Shown piece by piece: positions 1-7,008 of a stretch of DNA of 9,684 bases (its first letter is position 1; every line of letters starts with the position of its first letter). The notes below the pieces were generated by a model. The model ran no database searches, was not told where the DNA came from, and worked only from the letters and a program-made list of their open reading frames with translations. The stretch is from assembly GCA_035267185.1 (NCBI GenBank), contig DATFLY010000132.1, positions 1-9,684 of the forward strand. The letters run 5' to 3'. Position numbers and translations under genes: made by a program. The DNA is from JAUIBE01 sp035267185 (lineage in GTDB: Bacteria > Pseudomonadota > Gammaproteobacteria > Xanthomonadales > SZUA-36).

Positions 1-1196
1 CGGCCCTCGATTGGGTGTTGTGGGCGCTTGCATTGGTATTCCTGTTCGCCCTCACATGGCGCCTGAAGAATCGATTGCTGGCGCCGGTGCAAAGCCTGGC
101 CAATATTCTTGAAGCCATTCGATATGAGGACTACGGACTCCGGGTTCGTCGGGACCGGGGTGGGGTGATGAGTGAGCTGGCCCAGGAGATCAATTTATTG
201 GCGATGGACCTGCGTAACCGGGCACGGGAAGAGCAGGAGTCGCGCGCTTTGCTGGAAAAGGTCATGCAGGAAATAGACCTGCCGTTATTTACCTTTGATG
301 TTCAGCAGAAACTCGTGATCGCCAACCCGGCGGCCGAAACACTGATAGGTTCCAGGCTGTTACCAGGCACCACTGCCGCGAGCATAGGCGTCGATGCCTT
401 GTTGGAAGAAACCGGGCTGGAGCCGGTGAGCCTGTCCCTTCCTGGCGGGGCGGGGCGATTCGTGGTGCGTCACCGCCCTTTTCGCATGGACGGCCGTCCA
501 CACACATTGTTGGTGCTCGCCGAGGTCACCAGTGCACTGAGGAGGGAGCGACAGGAAGCATGGCAAAGACTCGTCCGTGTGCTTGGCCATGAAATCAATA
601 ACTCGCTGGCGCCGATCAAGTCGATTGCAGAGACGCTGGGGGGCATTGCAAGCCGCAAGGAGCGCGAGATTGATCGTGAAGAGATGCGCGATGGTCTGGA
701 CAGAATTGCGGAGCGGGCCACAGCGCTGGGCCGGTTTATCAGCGGCTATGCAACCCTGGCGAGACTGCCTGCACCTAATACCCAATCCGTGTCGATGAAG
801 GAACTTGCTGCACGGGTCGTCGCCATGGAAACCAGGGTCGAAGTCGAAGTGGAGGGACCTGAGGCCCGGCTCCAGGTGGATCCGGACCAGCTTGAGCAAA
901 CACTGATTAACCTGGTCAAGAATGCTGCTGATTCGGTTGAATCCCGGGATGGCAGTGTGCGATTGCAATGGCAACACAAGAGCCAGGGAACATTGATTGA
1001 GGTGGTGGATGACGGACCGGGACCGCCGGATTCAGAGAACCTTTTTGTGCCTTTTTTTACCACCAAGCCAGGGGGCAGCGGCATTGGCCTGTTGCTGGCG
1101 CGTCGGGTTGCAGAATTGCACGATGGCTGGCTGACGCTGGATTCGCGGGCAGATGGTCAGAGTGGCGCATGTGCGCGCCTGTGGCTTCCACGTTGA
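1..1196 (+). CDS. NtrY-like membrane sensor histidine kinase (5' end outside the window)
   Basis: The reading frame is open from position 3 with no in-frame stop, so the gene very probably begins to the left; the GTG at 15 is only the first possible start inside the window. Numbering residues from that GTG, a hydrophobic helix (about 1-15) is followed by a HAMP-like linker (about 17-75), a PAS-like domain (about 80-175), the phosphoacceptor helix VLGHEINNSLAPIKS with His192, and a GHKL ATPase domain. That domain shows an N box (INLVKNAADSV, Asn303), a G1 box (VVDDGPGP), an F box (FVPFFTTKPGG) and a G2 box (GSGIGLLLA). The GHEINNSLAPI form of the H box is typical of NtrY-type kinases, which normally pair with a sigma54-dependent response regulator of the NtrX type; no such partner is visible and it would lie to the left. 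All catalytic boxes are intact, so it should be active. Signal sensed and partner are unknown. Confidence 0.9.
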   Translation, partial: ALDWVLWALALVFLFALTWRLKNRLLAPVQSLANILEAIRYEDYGLRVRRDRGGVMSELAQEINLLAMDLRNRAREEQESRALLEKVMQEIDLPLFTFDVQQKLVIANPAAETLIGSRLLPGTTAASIGVDALLEETGLEPVSLSLPGGAGRFVVRHRPFRMDGRPHTLLVLAEVTSALRRERQEAWQRLVRVLGHEINNSLAPIKSIAETLGGIASRKEREIDREEMRDGLDRIAERATALGRFISGYATLARLPAPNTQSVSMKELAARVVAMETRVEVEVEGPEARLQVDPDQLEQTLINLVKNAADSVESRDGSVRLQWQHKSQGTLIEVVDDGPGPPDSENLFVPFFTTKPGGSGIGLLLARRVAELHDGWLTLDSRADGQSGACARLWLPR

Positions 1197-1224
1197 GTGC
1201 TTGAGAGGTTGCTGAGTTTTTCGA

Positions 1225-3303
1225 TCACTGCATATCGGAGGGATAAATCCTGCGATAGCTGCTTTCAGAGAGTTGCGATTCCAGGTCAAGGGCCGCTTCA
1301 AGTTGTCCCAATCGCATCATCAACAATGCCTCAGCATCCAGAATCTCCGGGTCTTCTGAAGTATTGAACCACTGATTGATTAAGGACTGTGCAGACTGCC
1401 AATGGCTGTTTGCCGATTCCATTTCTGATCCATGTACAGCCAGATCACCAAGAGTGATCAGAACCAGGATCTGAAGCTTGCGGGTGTCGCGATCCTCGGG
1501 CGCCGCCTCGATCAGGCTTTCCAAGACATCCTGCGCGATTTCAGCCCTGGTTTGTGCATCCTGTGCCTTGTCCTGGTTCGCTGCCTGCCAGGCTGCTTCA
1601 AGTTGGCTGTGAGCATAGGAACGCTGCCAGCTGGCATTGTCCGAATTGATGGCAGTGAGTTCATCCAGATCATCGAGAGACGCTTCGATACCAATGGCTG
1701 CACAGGCTTGTGAGCCCTTGAGCCGGCATGCGCTTGCGATTGTTCGTGATACATCAGCACGCCGGTGTCGCCAGCGGGTCATGGTTGGGTCAGTAATCAG
1801 CAGGCCATCAAGCCACTCAACAGCACTCGCGCCGTGTTCCTCAACACCTGCATAGTTCCCACGGAGAAGGAGCACGCGACTCAGCCAGTATTCGCTGGAA
1901 AGAAGGTACTCGCGCCAGAGATTGTTGCCAGTATCTTCCCTGTGGATTTCAAGCTTGATTTCCAGATCCTCGCGCATGTGCATTTCAGATTCTTCCAGCA
2001 GGCCCAGAGCCATCTTCAGTTTTCCGAGGTTGTTATGGGCAAAGCCAACTTCGATTCGGGCATCAGTGCTGTCGGGTTCCAGCGCAATGAATCGCTGAAA
2101 AATAGCCATGACTTTTTCATAGGCAACCAGGGCGTCTTCAAGCTTGCCACTGTTCTCCATGATGCGGCCGAAATTCGTCCAGGCGTAGCCGGAGTGGAGA
2201 AGGAGGTCCACATCATCCTGATTTGTTGTAGACAGGGCATCTACCACGGCCAGCTGTTTGAGGAAATTTTCCTGTGCCGCCTCGTATTCGCCCAGTTGCC
2301 AATGAACCTCACCGATGCTGAAATGACTCTCAGCAAGGGCGAGTTGCCAGTCGTTGCGTGCGGGTTCATTAGCCGCCACCAATTCAGAGATGTCTCGCGC
2401 CTCCACGTAGGCTTGCATTGCGCCCGGCAGGTCACCCTGGTCCAGCCGTGAACTGCCTATCTGACGTAATGCGAGTGCTCGTTGGGCAAGCACTTCATCA
2501 CGCGCGTCATCTTCATCAAGAGACTGGAAATAATCCATGGCCTCGTCCGCGACCGTGGTGTACAGGTCCAGACGCCCGATCCCATGGAGGTCTTCGCGCA
2601 GGTCACCAAGCATAAATCCAACCAGGTTTTCAGCATCTTCGCGTCGCCGCTCGGATTCAGACTTAGCCATAAAAGCAAATGTGGCCAGACCGGCCATCAT
2701 GATGGCTAAAAGTGCTGAGCCTGCTGTGATTGCAAACATCCGACGATGTCGGCGATGAATATCTCGCTGCAGCAGCTTGTCCAGGCGGACATCGAGCAAT
2801 CCGGCAATCAGCATCATTTTCGCGTGATTGCGAGCGTGCCGGCCACCCCGGGCATCGGCCGCAATGGGTTCCGCAGCGATGCCATTGGCGTCCGGCTTGC
2901 GCAATGCCGGTGGGAAACAGTCGAGTTCATCATCGGCCAATGGTTCCCCGGCGATGATCAGGCAAAAAATACGATCTCCGCGGCCCAGTGCCTGAAAGCG
3001 CTTCACCTCTTCATTGACCCAGCGCGACCGGGCAGCGGCGGGGGAGCAGATAATAATCAGCGACTCTGAATCGGTCAGGGACTCCTCGATGACATTGGGA
3101 AGACTTGAAGCGCTGGCCAATTCATCCCGATCCCGAAATACAGGCCTCAGGTTACGTGGCAGGATGTGACCAGCGGCGGCAGAATCTGACCGCAGGTGTT
3201 TTGGTACGCGGTATCGCTCGAGTGCCTTGTGCAGCCACTCCGCCCACTTGCCGTCCTCATGGCTGTAACTCAGGAAAGCCCGGTATCTGAATTCAGCCCC
3301 CAT
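1225..3303 (-). CDS. TIR domain - transmembrane helix - TPR repeat protein, predicted NAD+-cleaving effector or signalling protein
   Basis: This 692-residue protein has three parts. Residues 5-125 form a bacterial TIR domain (TIR_2 type): first strand YRAFLSYSHED, a long loop containing RPVFRDRDEL, the strand SLIIICSP and then SRWVNEEV. W95 is followed four residues later by E99, the spacing of the catalytic glutamate in NADase TIR domains such as SARM1 (WVHKE). Residues 189-212 are one hydrophobic helix preceded by RDIHRRHRR, which predicts a cytoplasmic TIR and an exported C-terminal half. Residues 275-680 are TPR-like helical hairpins, clearest at 275-314, 324-357, 371-410, 418-453 and 655-685. 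The ATG lies 11 nt after the stop of the upstream small gene, with only a weak GGA-type ribosome site, so translational coupling is likely. Its stop faces the kinase stop across 28 nt. The architecture is certain enough; NADase activity and any defence role are inferred. Confidence 0.87.
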   Translation of the reverse strand: MGAEFRYRAFLSYSHEDGKWAEWLHKALERYRVPKHLRSDSAAAGHILPRNLRPVFRDRDELASASSLPNVIEESLTDSESLIIICSPAAARSRWVNEEVKRFQALGRGDRIFCLIIAGEPLADDELDCFPPALRKPDANGIAAEPIAADARGGRHARNHAKMMLIAGLLDVRLDKLLQRDIHRRHRRMFAITAGSALLAIMMAGLATFAFMAKSESERRREDAENLVGFMLGDLREDLHGIGRLDLYTTVADEAMDYFQSLDEDDARDEVLAQRALALRQIGSSRLDQGDLPGAMQAYVEARDISELVAANEPARNDWQLALAESHFSIGEVHWQLGEYEAAQENFLKQLAVVDALSTTNQDDVDLLLHSGYAWTNFGRIMENSGKLEDALVAYEKVMAIFQRFIALEPDSTDARIEVGFAHNNLGKLKMALGLLEESEMHMREDLEIKLEIHREDTGNNLWREYLLSSEYWLSRVLLLRGNYAGVEEHGASAVEWLDGLLITDPTMTRWRHRRADVSRTIASACRLKGSQACAAIGIEASLDDLDELTAINSDNASWQRSYAHSQLEAAWQAANQDKAQDAQTRAEIAQDVLESLIEAAPEDRDTRKLQILVLITLGDLAVHGSEMESANSHWQSAQSLINQWFNTSEDPEILDAEALLMMRLGQLEAALDLESQLSESSYRRIYPSDMQ

Positions 3304-3314
3304 GACATCCGCTG

Positions 3315-3662
3315 CTAGTTTCGAATGACCGGTCTGTCTCCGGGCGCAGGGGGGCCACCAGAGGTTTCTGTTGTTGTATGAAGGTCTCCGTTGTCATCAC
3401 GCACGGTAATCGTATATTCAAATCCGTCGACCGGAGTGGGTGGATTAGGGGCCAGATTATTGTCAACGTTTATTTTGCCTGGCCTTAATTTCGTCAGCGT
3501 GAATGGATCGGATGGATCGAAATCAATGTTCACAAATTCGAAATCATCGCCATCGCCTTCAGGTCGCCACTTCATCTTGGCGCGACCCAGCACAACAGGG
3601 TCGACCTGTACCGCCGGGTTGTCCGTGATGTCCAAACGTACATATATCGTTTTGTTAGCCAT
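3315..3662 (-). CDS. Small beta-rich protein of unknown function between the protease and TIR genes
   Basis: I do not recognise the family. The protein has 115 residues, no cysteine, no signal peptide and no membrane segment, so it should be cytoplasmic. It is acidic and rich in alternating hydrophobic residues that suggest beta strands (TIYVRLDI near 5-12, FEFVNIDF at 41-48, FEYTITVRDD at 81-90), with a lone Trp at 32 and a Pro/Gly-rich tail (GGPPAPGDRPVIRN). A small immunoglobulin-like or beta-sandwich fold is plausible. The start is supported by a good Shine-Dalgarno sequence (GAGAGGAA) 7 nt upstream. It sits 97 nt after the protease gene and 11 nt before the TIR-TPR gene on the same strand, so it probably works with one of them, as adaptor, inhibitor or protease substrate. 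Gene reality is supported by the ribosome site and tight packing; function is open. Confidence 0.72.
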   Translation of the reverse strand: MANKTIYVRLDITDNPAVQVDPVVLGRAKMKWRPEGDGDDFEFVNIDFDPSDPFTLTKLRPGKINVDNNLAPNPPTPVDGFEYTITVRDDNGDLHTTTETSGGPPAPGDRPVIRN

Positions 3663-3668
3663 GGTAAT

Positions 3669-3676
3669 TTCCTCTC
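3669..3676 (-). promoter_or_regulatory. Shine-Dalgarno site of the 115-residue gene
   Basis: The minus strand reads GAGAGGAA here, with AGGA ending 7 nt before the ATG at 3662. It is the strongest ribosome site in the three-gene cassette. The protease has no recognisable one and the TIR gene only a weak one, which suggests that the small protein is made in excess of its partners. Confidence 0.7.
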
Positions 3677-3697
3677 TGCATGAGCGTGGAAAAAGTC

Positions 3698-3714
3698 GAT
3701 TTGAATTTCAAATC
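3698..3714. repeat. 8-bp perfect inverted repeat, 1-nt centre, in the leader of the small gene
   Basis: The plus strand reads GATTTGAA-T-TTCAAATC. The arms are fully complementary and lie in the 97-nt gap between the protease and the small gene, about 36-52 nt upstream of the small gene's ATG. As DNA it could be an operator for a dimeric regulator; as RNA it could form a 7-bp stem, followed on the minus strand by a short T-run (GACTTTTT), which would act as a weak attenuator. The stem is A/T-rich, so a strong terminator is unlikely. Confidence 0.4.
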
Positions 3715-3759
3715 CTAATTACTTGTTATCAATAGTATTTGTTGGTTCGCCTTCAAGTA

Positions 3760-5094
3760 TTAGTTTAGGAGTTTTTCGATGATATTGCGCAGGTTAGGCA
3801 TTACACCGATCTTGTGTGCGGGGGAATAAGGCAAGGTATTCAGATCCGGAGCAGTCAGAAATTCTCTGAGTTCGGCAGGTGACAATTTGCTGCCAAGACA
3901 GTGCTCGGCCACACCCTGAATCGACAGGGCTGCACCGGCAACAATGGCGGAAGCAGAAGAGGTGCCACCAAATGTTGATGTTGTCTGGCTGGTCCCGTCA
4001 CCGTAGGTAGTGAGCGTGACCACCTGGGTGCCCTGGGCAAAACAATCGAGCCGATCTCCGAAACAAGTGAAGCCGGTCTGAGTCCAATGTGGCGGATACA
4101 TTCTTTCAGCGGCAGCAACAAGAATTCCACCGGAATCCTGAGCAAAAACCGGTCCGCCCTGGTCATCCTCAATCAGGTCAAAATTTTTGGCCCCATTTCC
4201 GGCAGCTGCGACAACCGTTATGCCCACCCTGGTGGCCAGGTCCACGAGATCGAATACGCTTGGCTCCGCTTCAAGGGCGATGTTTACATGACCGTACATG
4301 ACGGTCTGGACCTCGATCAAAAGTACATCGCCGCTATCCAGGGCACAAATGGCATTGGCTATGGCCTCAGCAGTGACAATTATAAAAGGGGAGCGCCACT
4401 GACCAACGGTCACGATGTGCCTGACATTGTGCACAATACCCTGGCACTGCTGTTGATTTACATGTGCCGCAATAATTCCAAGCACTGAGGTGCCATGTTC
4501 CACATCGTCGTAAAATCCATCGGCGATATTGGTGTAACTGTGTTCGGTGAGGTCCTGGTGCTCCTGGAACCAACCCCACTCGACGTCTGCAAAGCGCTGG
4601 CCTTCGCCATCGCCACCCTTGACTGTCCAGGCGTAGATAGCATCGATACCTTCCGGCTGCGGGTACAGGTAAGCCTGATTTATGGCCAAAGGGTCGATCG
4701 TTGTTTCTGTCGGTGGCTTGACCGGCCCTGGATGCAGGTGGGCAAAATTGACAATTGGCCATGAGCGCAAAATTTCAAGAACTCTGTCAGCGCGGTCCTC
4801 GCTGGCGATTTCAATCAGAAAATAATTCGCAAAGTTTGGTCCGACGTAATCAGGATCATCCTGTTGTGCCTTTTGGACAAGGTTTTCCAGGCAATTCTGG
4901 GTCTGATCGGAATATTGCGGAACAAATATGAAATCATTGTCCAGGGGGCGCGCATCAGGTGGCAGATATTCAAGGAAGTCGCGATAATTCAAAGAGCCTG
5001 ATCGGAGCTCTGCACGATCTTCAATTTTGACGACAAGGTACGGCTGGACCTCACTTGATCTGTCATTTGAAGATGAAGACGGCGTGTAATTCAT
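3760..5094 (-). CDS. Subtilisin-like serine protease (peptidase S8), cytoplasmic
   Basis: This 444-residue protein contains a complete S8 active site: Asp170 (FADVEWGW), His200 (VEHGTSVLG), the oxyanion-hole Asn300 (VVAAAGNG) and nucleophile Ser379 (GTSSASAIVAG). Asp-His spacing of 30 residues is normal for subtilases. The first 150 residues lack a signal peptide (MNYTPSSSSNDRSS), so the enzyme should stay in the cytoplasm. Residues 90-120 (YFLIEIASEDRADRV then ILRSWPIVNFAHL) look like an inhibitor-I9-type propeptide strand-helix-strand, which could be removed on activation. An in-frame TAA lies three codons before the ATG and no other early start codon exists, so the start is fixed. There is no Shine-Dalgarno sequence. 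It lies 74 nt after the COG1058 gene and leads the protease / small protein / TIR-TPR group. Likely substrates are its two neighbours or a proenzyme; this is inferred. Confidence 0.9.
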   Translation of the reverse strand: MNYTPSSSSNDRSSEVQPYLVVKIEDRAELRSGSLNYRDFLEYLPPDARPLDNDFIFVPQYSDQTQNCLENLVQKAQQDDPDYVGPNFANYFLIEIASEDRADRVLEILRSWPIVNFAHLHPGPVKPPTETTIDPLAINQAYLYPQPEGIDAIYAWTVKGGDGEGQRFADVEWGWFQEHQDLTEHSYTNIADGFYDDVEHGTSVLGIIAAHVNQQQCQGIVHNVRHIVTVGQWRSPFIIVTAEAIANAICALDSGDVLLIEVQTVMYGHVNIALEAEPSVFDLVDLATRVGITVVAAAGNGAKNFDLIEDDQGGPVFAQDSGGILVAAAERMYPPHWTQTGFTCFGDRLDCFAQGTQVVTLTTYGDGTSQTTSTFGGTSSASAIVAGAALSIQGVAEHCLGSKLSPAELREFLTAPDLNTLPYSPAHKIGVMPNLRNIIEKLLN

Positions 5095-5097
5095 AGA

Positions 5098-5107
5098 CCA
5101 TTAATGG
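5098..5107. repeat. 10-bp perfect palindrome just upstream of the protease start
   Basis: CCATTAATGG is self-complementary and begins 3 nt before the protease ATG on the minus strand, where a ribosome site would be expected. It could be an operator or part of the translation start region. A 10-bp palindrome is short enough to arise by chance. Confidence 0.2.
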
Positions 5108-5168
5108 CGTAACAGGTACCCCTGACTATAGCTCAAGTTCCTGAGGACCGCCCATAGCCTGGCCAGCA

Positions 5169-5924
5169 TTACTTCAGAGTTTCAAAACCAAGCTCTCGCA
5201 AAGCGTTACTGACAGCCTCGATTCCGGTTTCGGCCAGGGCCGGGTCTTCCGAGCGGGCCACCACGCTGACACCCCTGAATTCGTCACTGATCGGGTAGCT
5301 GCCAAAGGCAATCTCCGGAAACCTCGCCTGGATATCAGTCAACGGTTCGGCCAGGATTGATTCATGGATACCCGCAACGGTCACGCTTCGGGAGTGGAGC
5401 ACGGAGCCACGTTCAATCAGGGGGTCAACGGCTTTGAGCATCCCCTGGAAAATTTTGGGTACGCCAGCCAGGATAAACACGTTTTCCATCCGGACACCGG
5501 GCGCGCCTGATACGGAGTTATTAATCAATTGAGCGCCCTGAGGTGCTCGTGCCATGCGGCGTCGCGCTGGCGTCATTTCCAGACCCTTCGTCTCGTACCA
5601 CGCCCCGATCAGCGCCACTGCCCCGGGGTGCTCGATCACGGGCACATCAAAAGCGTATGCCACGGAATCTGCAGTGATGTCATCATGAGTGGGGCCTATA
5701 CCCCCGCTGGTAAATACGTAATCGTATTTCTCACGCAGAGCATTCAGTGCCTCGGCGATGGTTTCCACGTGGTCGCCAACGATACGTGCCTCGGAGAGTG
5801 CGACACCACGTTCGGTCAACCATTTTGCAAGGTACTGGACGTTGGCATCCTGCGTGCGGCCGGACAGCAGTTCATCACCTATTGCCAGGATGGCGGCTGA
5901 TTTTCTGGATGGTGAATCGTTCAT
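5169..5924 (-). CDS. Stand-alone CinA N-terminal-type protein (COG1058, molybdopterin-binding fold)
   Basis: The 251-residue protein matches the CinA N-terminal family. It opens with AAILAIGDELLSGRTQDAN (10-28), has the phosphate-binding loop FTSGGIGPTHDDIT (71-84) and the GAPGVRMENVFILAGVP segment (140-156) of the MoaB/MoCF-like fold, and ends with the small alpha/beta extension usual for the family (about 175-251). The C-terminal nicotinamide-nucleotide amidase domain of full-length CinA is absent, as is common in many proteobacteria. Some COG1058 domains hydrolyse ADP-ribose; others are related to FAD synthase domains. The ATG at 5924 is preferred because homologues start close to the first strand; a GTG at 5945 would add seven residues, and neither has a strong ribosome site. 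It follows the DUF6134 gene by 44 nt and precedes the protease by 74 nt. Whether it acts with the TIR cassette is unknown. Confidence 0.88.
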   Translation of the reverse strand: MNDSPSRKSAAILAIGDELLSGRTQDANVQYLAKWLTERGVALSEARIVGDHVETIAEALNALREKYDYVFTSGGIGPTHDDITADSVAYAFDVPVIEHPGAVALIGAWYETKGLEMTPARRRMARAPQGAQLINNSVSGAPGVRMENVFILAGVPKIFQGMLKAVDPLIERGSVLHSRSVTVAGIHESILAEPLTDIQARFPEIAFGSYPISDEFRGVSVVARSEDPALAETGIEAVSNALRELGFETLK

Positions 5925-5968
5925 TTGGGCTATTGTACCGCCCACATCACGATGGTTCTTCGCTGATC

Positions 5969-6748
5969 CTATTCGAACGCCAGTTGTTCGTCGGCCGTCG
6001 GGTCGACTGGTAAACGAACCGGTTCATAGCGAAGAATCCGATCACCCCTGGCAGGTGCTTCCAGGGCAAGCCATTGTCCGGACTCTTTGCCATACCACAG
6101 GGAAATGATTCCATCCTCCATCGCCAGGGAATAGCGCTCAGCAGCGACCGGCTGATTGTCGATGGTCAGGATTTCATCCGCTTTGCGGGTAATTTCAACA
6201 TCAACGATTTCCCCGGTCTGTGCGTTAAGGAGTTTTTCGGACTCGAGGAAATCCGGATTCCAATAAGCAAAGCTCCGTGTGCAGGCCGGACCTGTTGAGG
6301 GACCTTGTGGATTGGAATCAAAAATGAAGCGGCCATCCCTGGCCATTCCACGTAACTCAAAGGAAGTGCCATTGTCGTCCGTCACCGACTCGATGGCCTC
6401 GAGACAGTCACCATCCCAGCGTTCAAGATTCTGGTGGCTGTAGCTGTAAGCATTAAAGAACAGGAATTTCACATCGAACCGGGCATCGATCTCGACCTGC
6501 TCAATGTCTCCCTGCCGGGATACTCGAAACTCATGGGTTCCAATTTCGCGATCGCCGAGAAGCACGCGGAACTCCCACTCCTGCTGCACCGTTGGCTCAG
6601 GTTCGAAATTGCCCATGGCGGTCGACTTTAGAAGGCTTTCATTGGCATCCAGGCTGTCAGAATCACTGGCAAACGCCGCATTGCTGGTTGCAGCCATCAC
6701 GCAGCAGGCCATCCAGCCAACTGTCAGTCTCACATTTTTGCTTGACAT
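5969..6748 (-). CDS. Secreted periplasmic protein, DUF6134-like
   Basis: This 259-residue protein has a clear Sec signal peptide: KNVR, then a hydrophobic stretch (LTVGWMACCVMAA) and an AFA/SDS cleavage site near residue 27. The mature part contains the run EWEFRVLLGDREIGTHEFRV and RFDVKFLFFNAYSYSHQNLE, then GDCLEAIESVTDDNGTSFEL, which I recall as features of the DUF6134 family; no function is established for it. C115 and C156 (GDCLE, GPACTRSFAYW) could form a disulfide. The beta-rich pattern of alternating polar and apolar residues suggests a barrel or half-barrel that binds a ligand, but this is inference. ATG 6748 gives the more usual signal peptide; a GTG at 6757 would add three residues and neither start has a convincing ribosome site. 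The COG1058 gene follows 44 nt downstream, so the two may be co-transcribed. Confidence 0.78.
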   Translation of the reverse strand: MSSKNVRLTVGWMACCVMAATSNAAFASDSDSLDANESLLKSTAMGNFEPEPTVQQEWEFRVLLGDREIGTHEFRVSRQGDIEQVEIDARFDVKFLFFNAYSYSHQNLERWDGDCLEAIESVTDDNGTSFELRGMARDGRFIFDSNPQGPSTGPACTRSFAYWNPDFLESEKLLNAQTGEIVDVEITRKADEILTIDNQPVAAERYSLAMEDGIISLWYGKESGQWLALEAPARGDRILRYEPVRLPVDPTADEQLAFE

Positions 6749-6957
6749 TTTTATCACGGCATTGCCCAGGGTTTCCGAATTGAGGTCGTACTTTAGTCAG
6801 CAACAAGTGAAAGGAGCGTGGCGTGCGGGTGAAAATGTTGTGAAACGATAAAATTGAGCTTACTTCGGCTCGACGGTTGTGATGCCTACATACGCGATGG
6901 TCTAAAACCCTGGAGCGACCAGTTCGACACGGTGCATGCGATGGTGGATGGAATACT

Positions 6958-6981
6958 GGGCATCACCCATGGGTGATGCCC
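6958..6981. repeat. Perfect 24-bp palindrome in the lipoprotein-DUF6134 gap
   Basis: The two 12-nt arms, GGGCATCACCCA and TGGGTGATGCCC, are exactly complementary with no spacer. It lies 27 nt past the stop of the lipoprotein gene on the minus strand. As RNA it gives a G/C-rich stem of about 10 bp with a tight loop, suitable for ending or stabilising the lipoprotein transcript, but neither strand has a T-run after it, so it is not a standard intrinsic terminator. As DNA it could be a binding site for a dimeric protein. Confidence 0.6.
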
Positions 6982-7008
6982 ATGGCGGCATTTCGAAAGG
7001 CGGCTTTG

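Noticed and set aside
360..977. 205-codon open frame on the minus strand inside the histidine kinase gene
   Set aside because: It is antisense to the conserved H and N boxes of the kinase, and its translation has no recognisable domain.
1197..1224. Terminator between the convergent kinase and TIR-TPR genes
   Set aside because: The 28-nt gap has a TTTTT run but no stem before it on either strand.
1765..2451. 228-codon open frame on the plus strand inside the TIR-TPR gene
   Set aside because: It lies fully antisense to a well-supported gene, has no ribosome site or family features, and its composition is what the opposite strand of a TPR array gives.
3391..3735. 114-codon plus-strand frame opposite the 115-residue gene
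   Set aside because: It has no ribosome site, whereas the minus-strand frame has a strong one and fits tightly between same-strand genes.
6854..6976. 40-codon plus-strand frame from a TTG (SLLRLDGCDAYIRDGL and on), ending inside the 24-bp palindrome
   Set aside because: The composition looks somewhat protein-like, but there is no ribosome site at the TTG and no family is recognised; an AAAGGAG at 6810-6816 leads only to a 6-codon frame in another register. It could be a gene remnant, but this cannot be supported.
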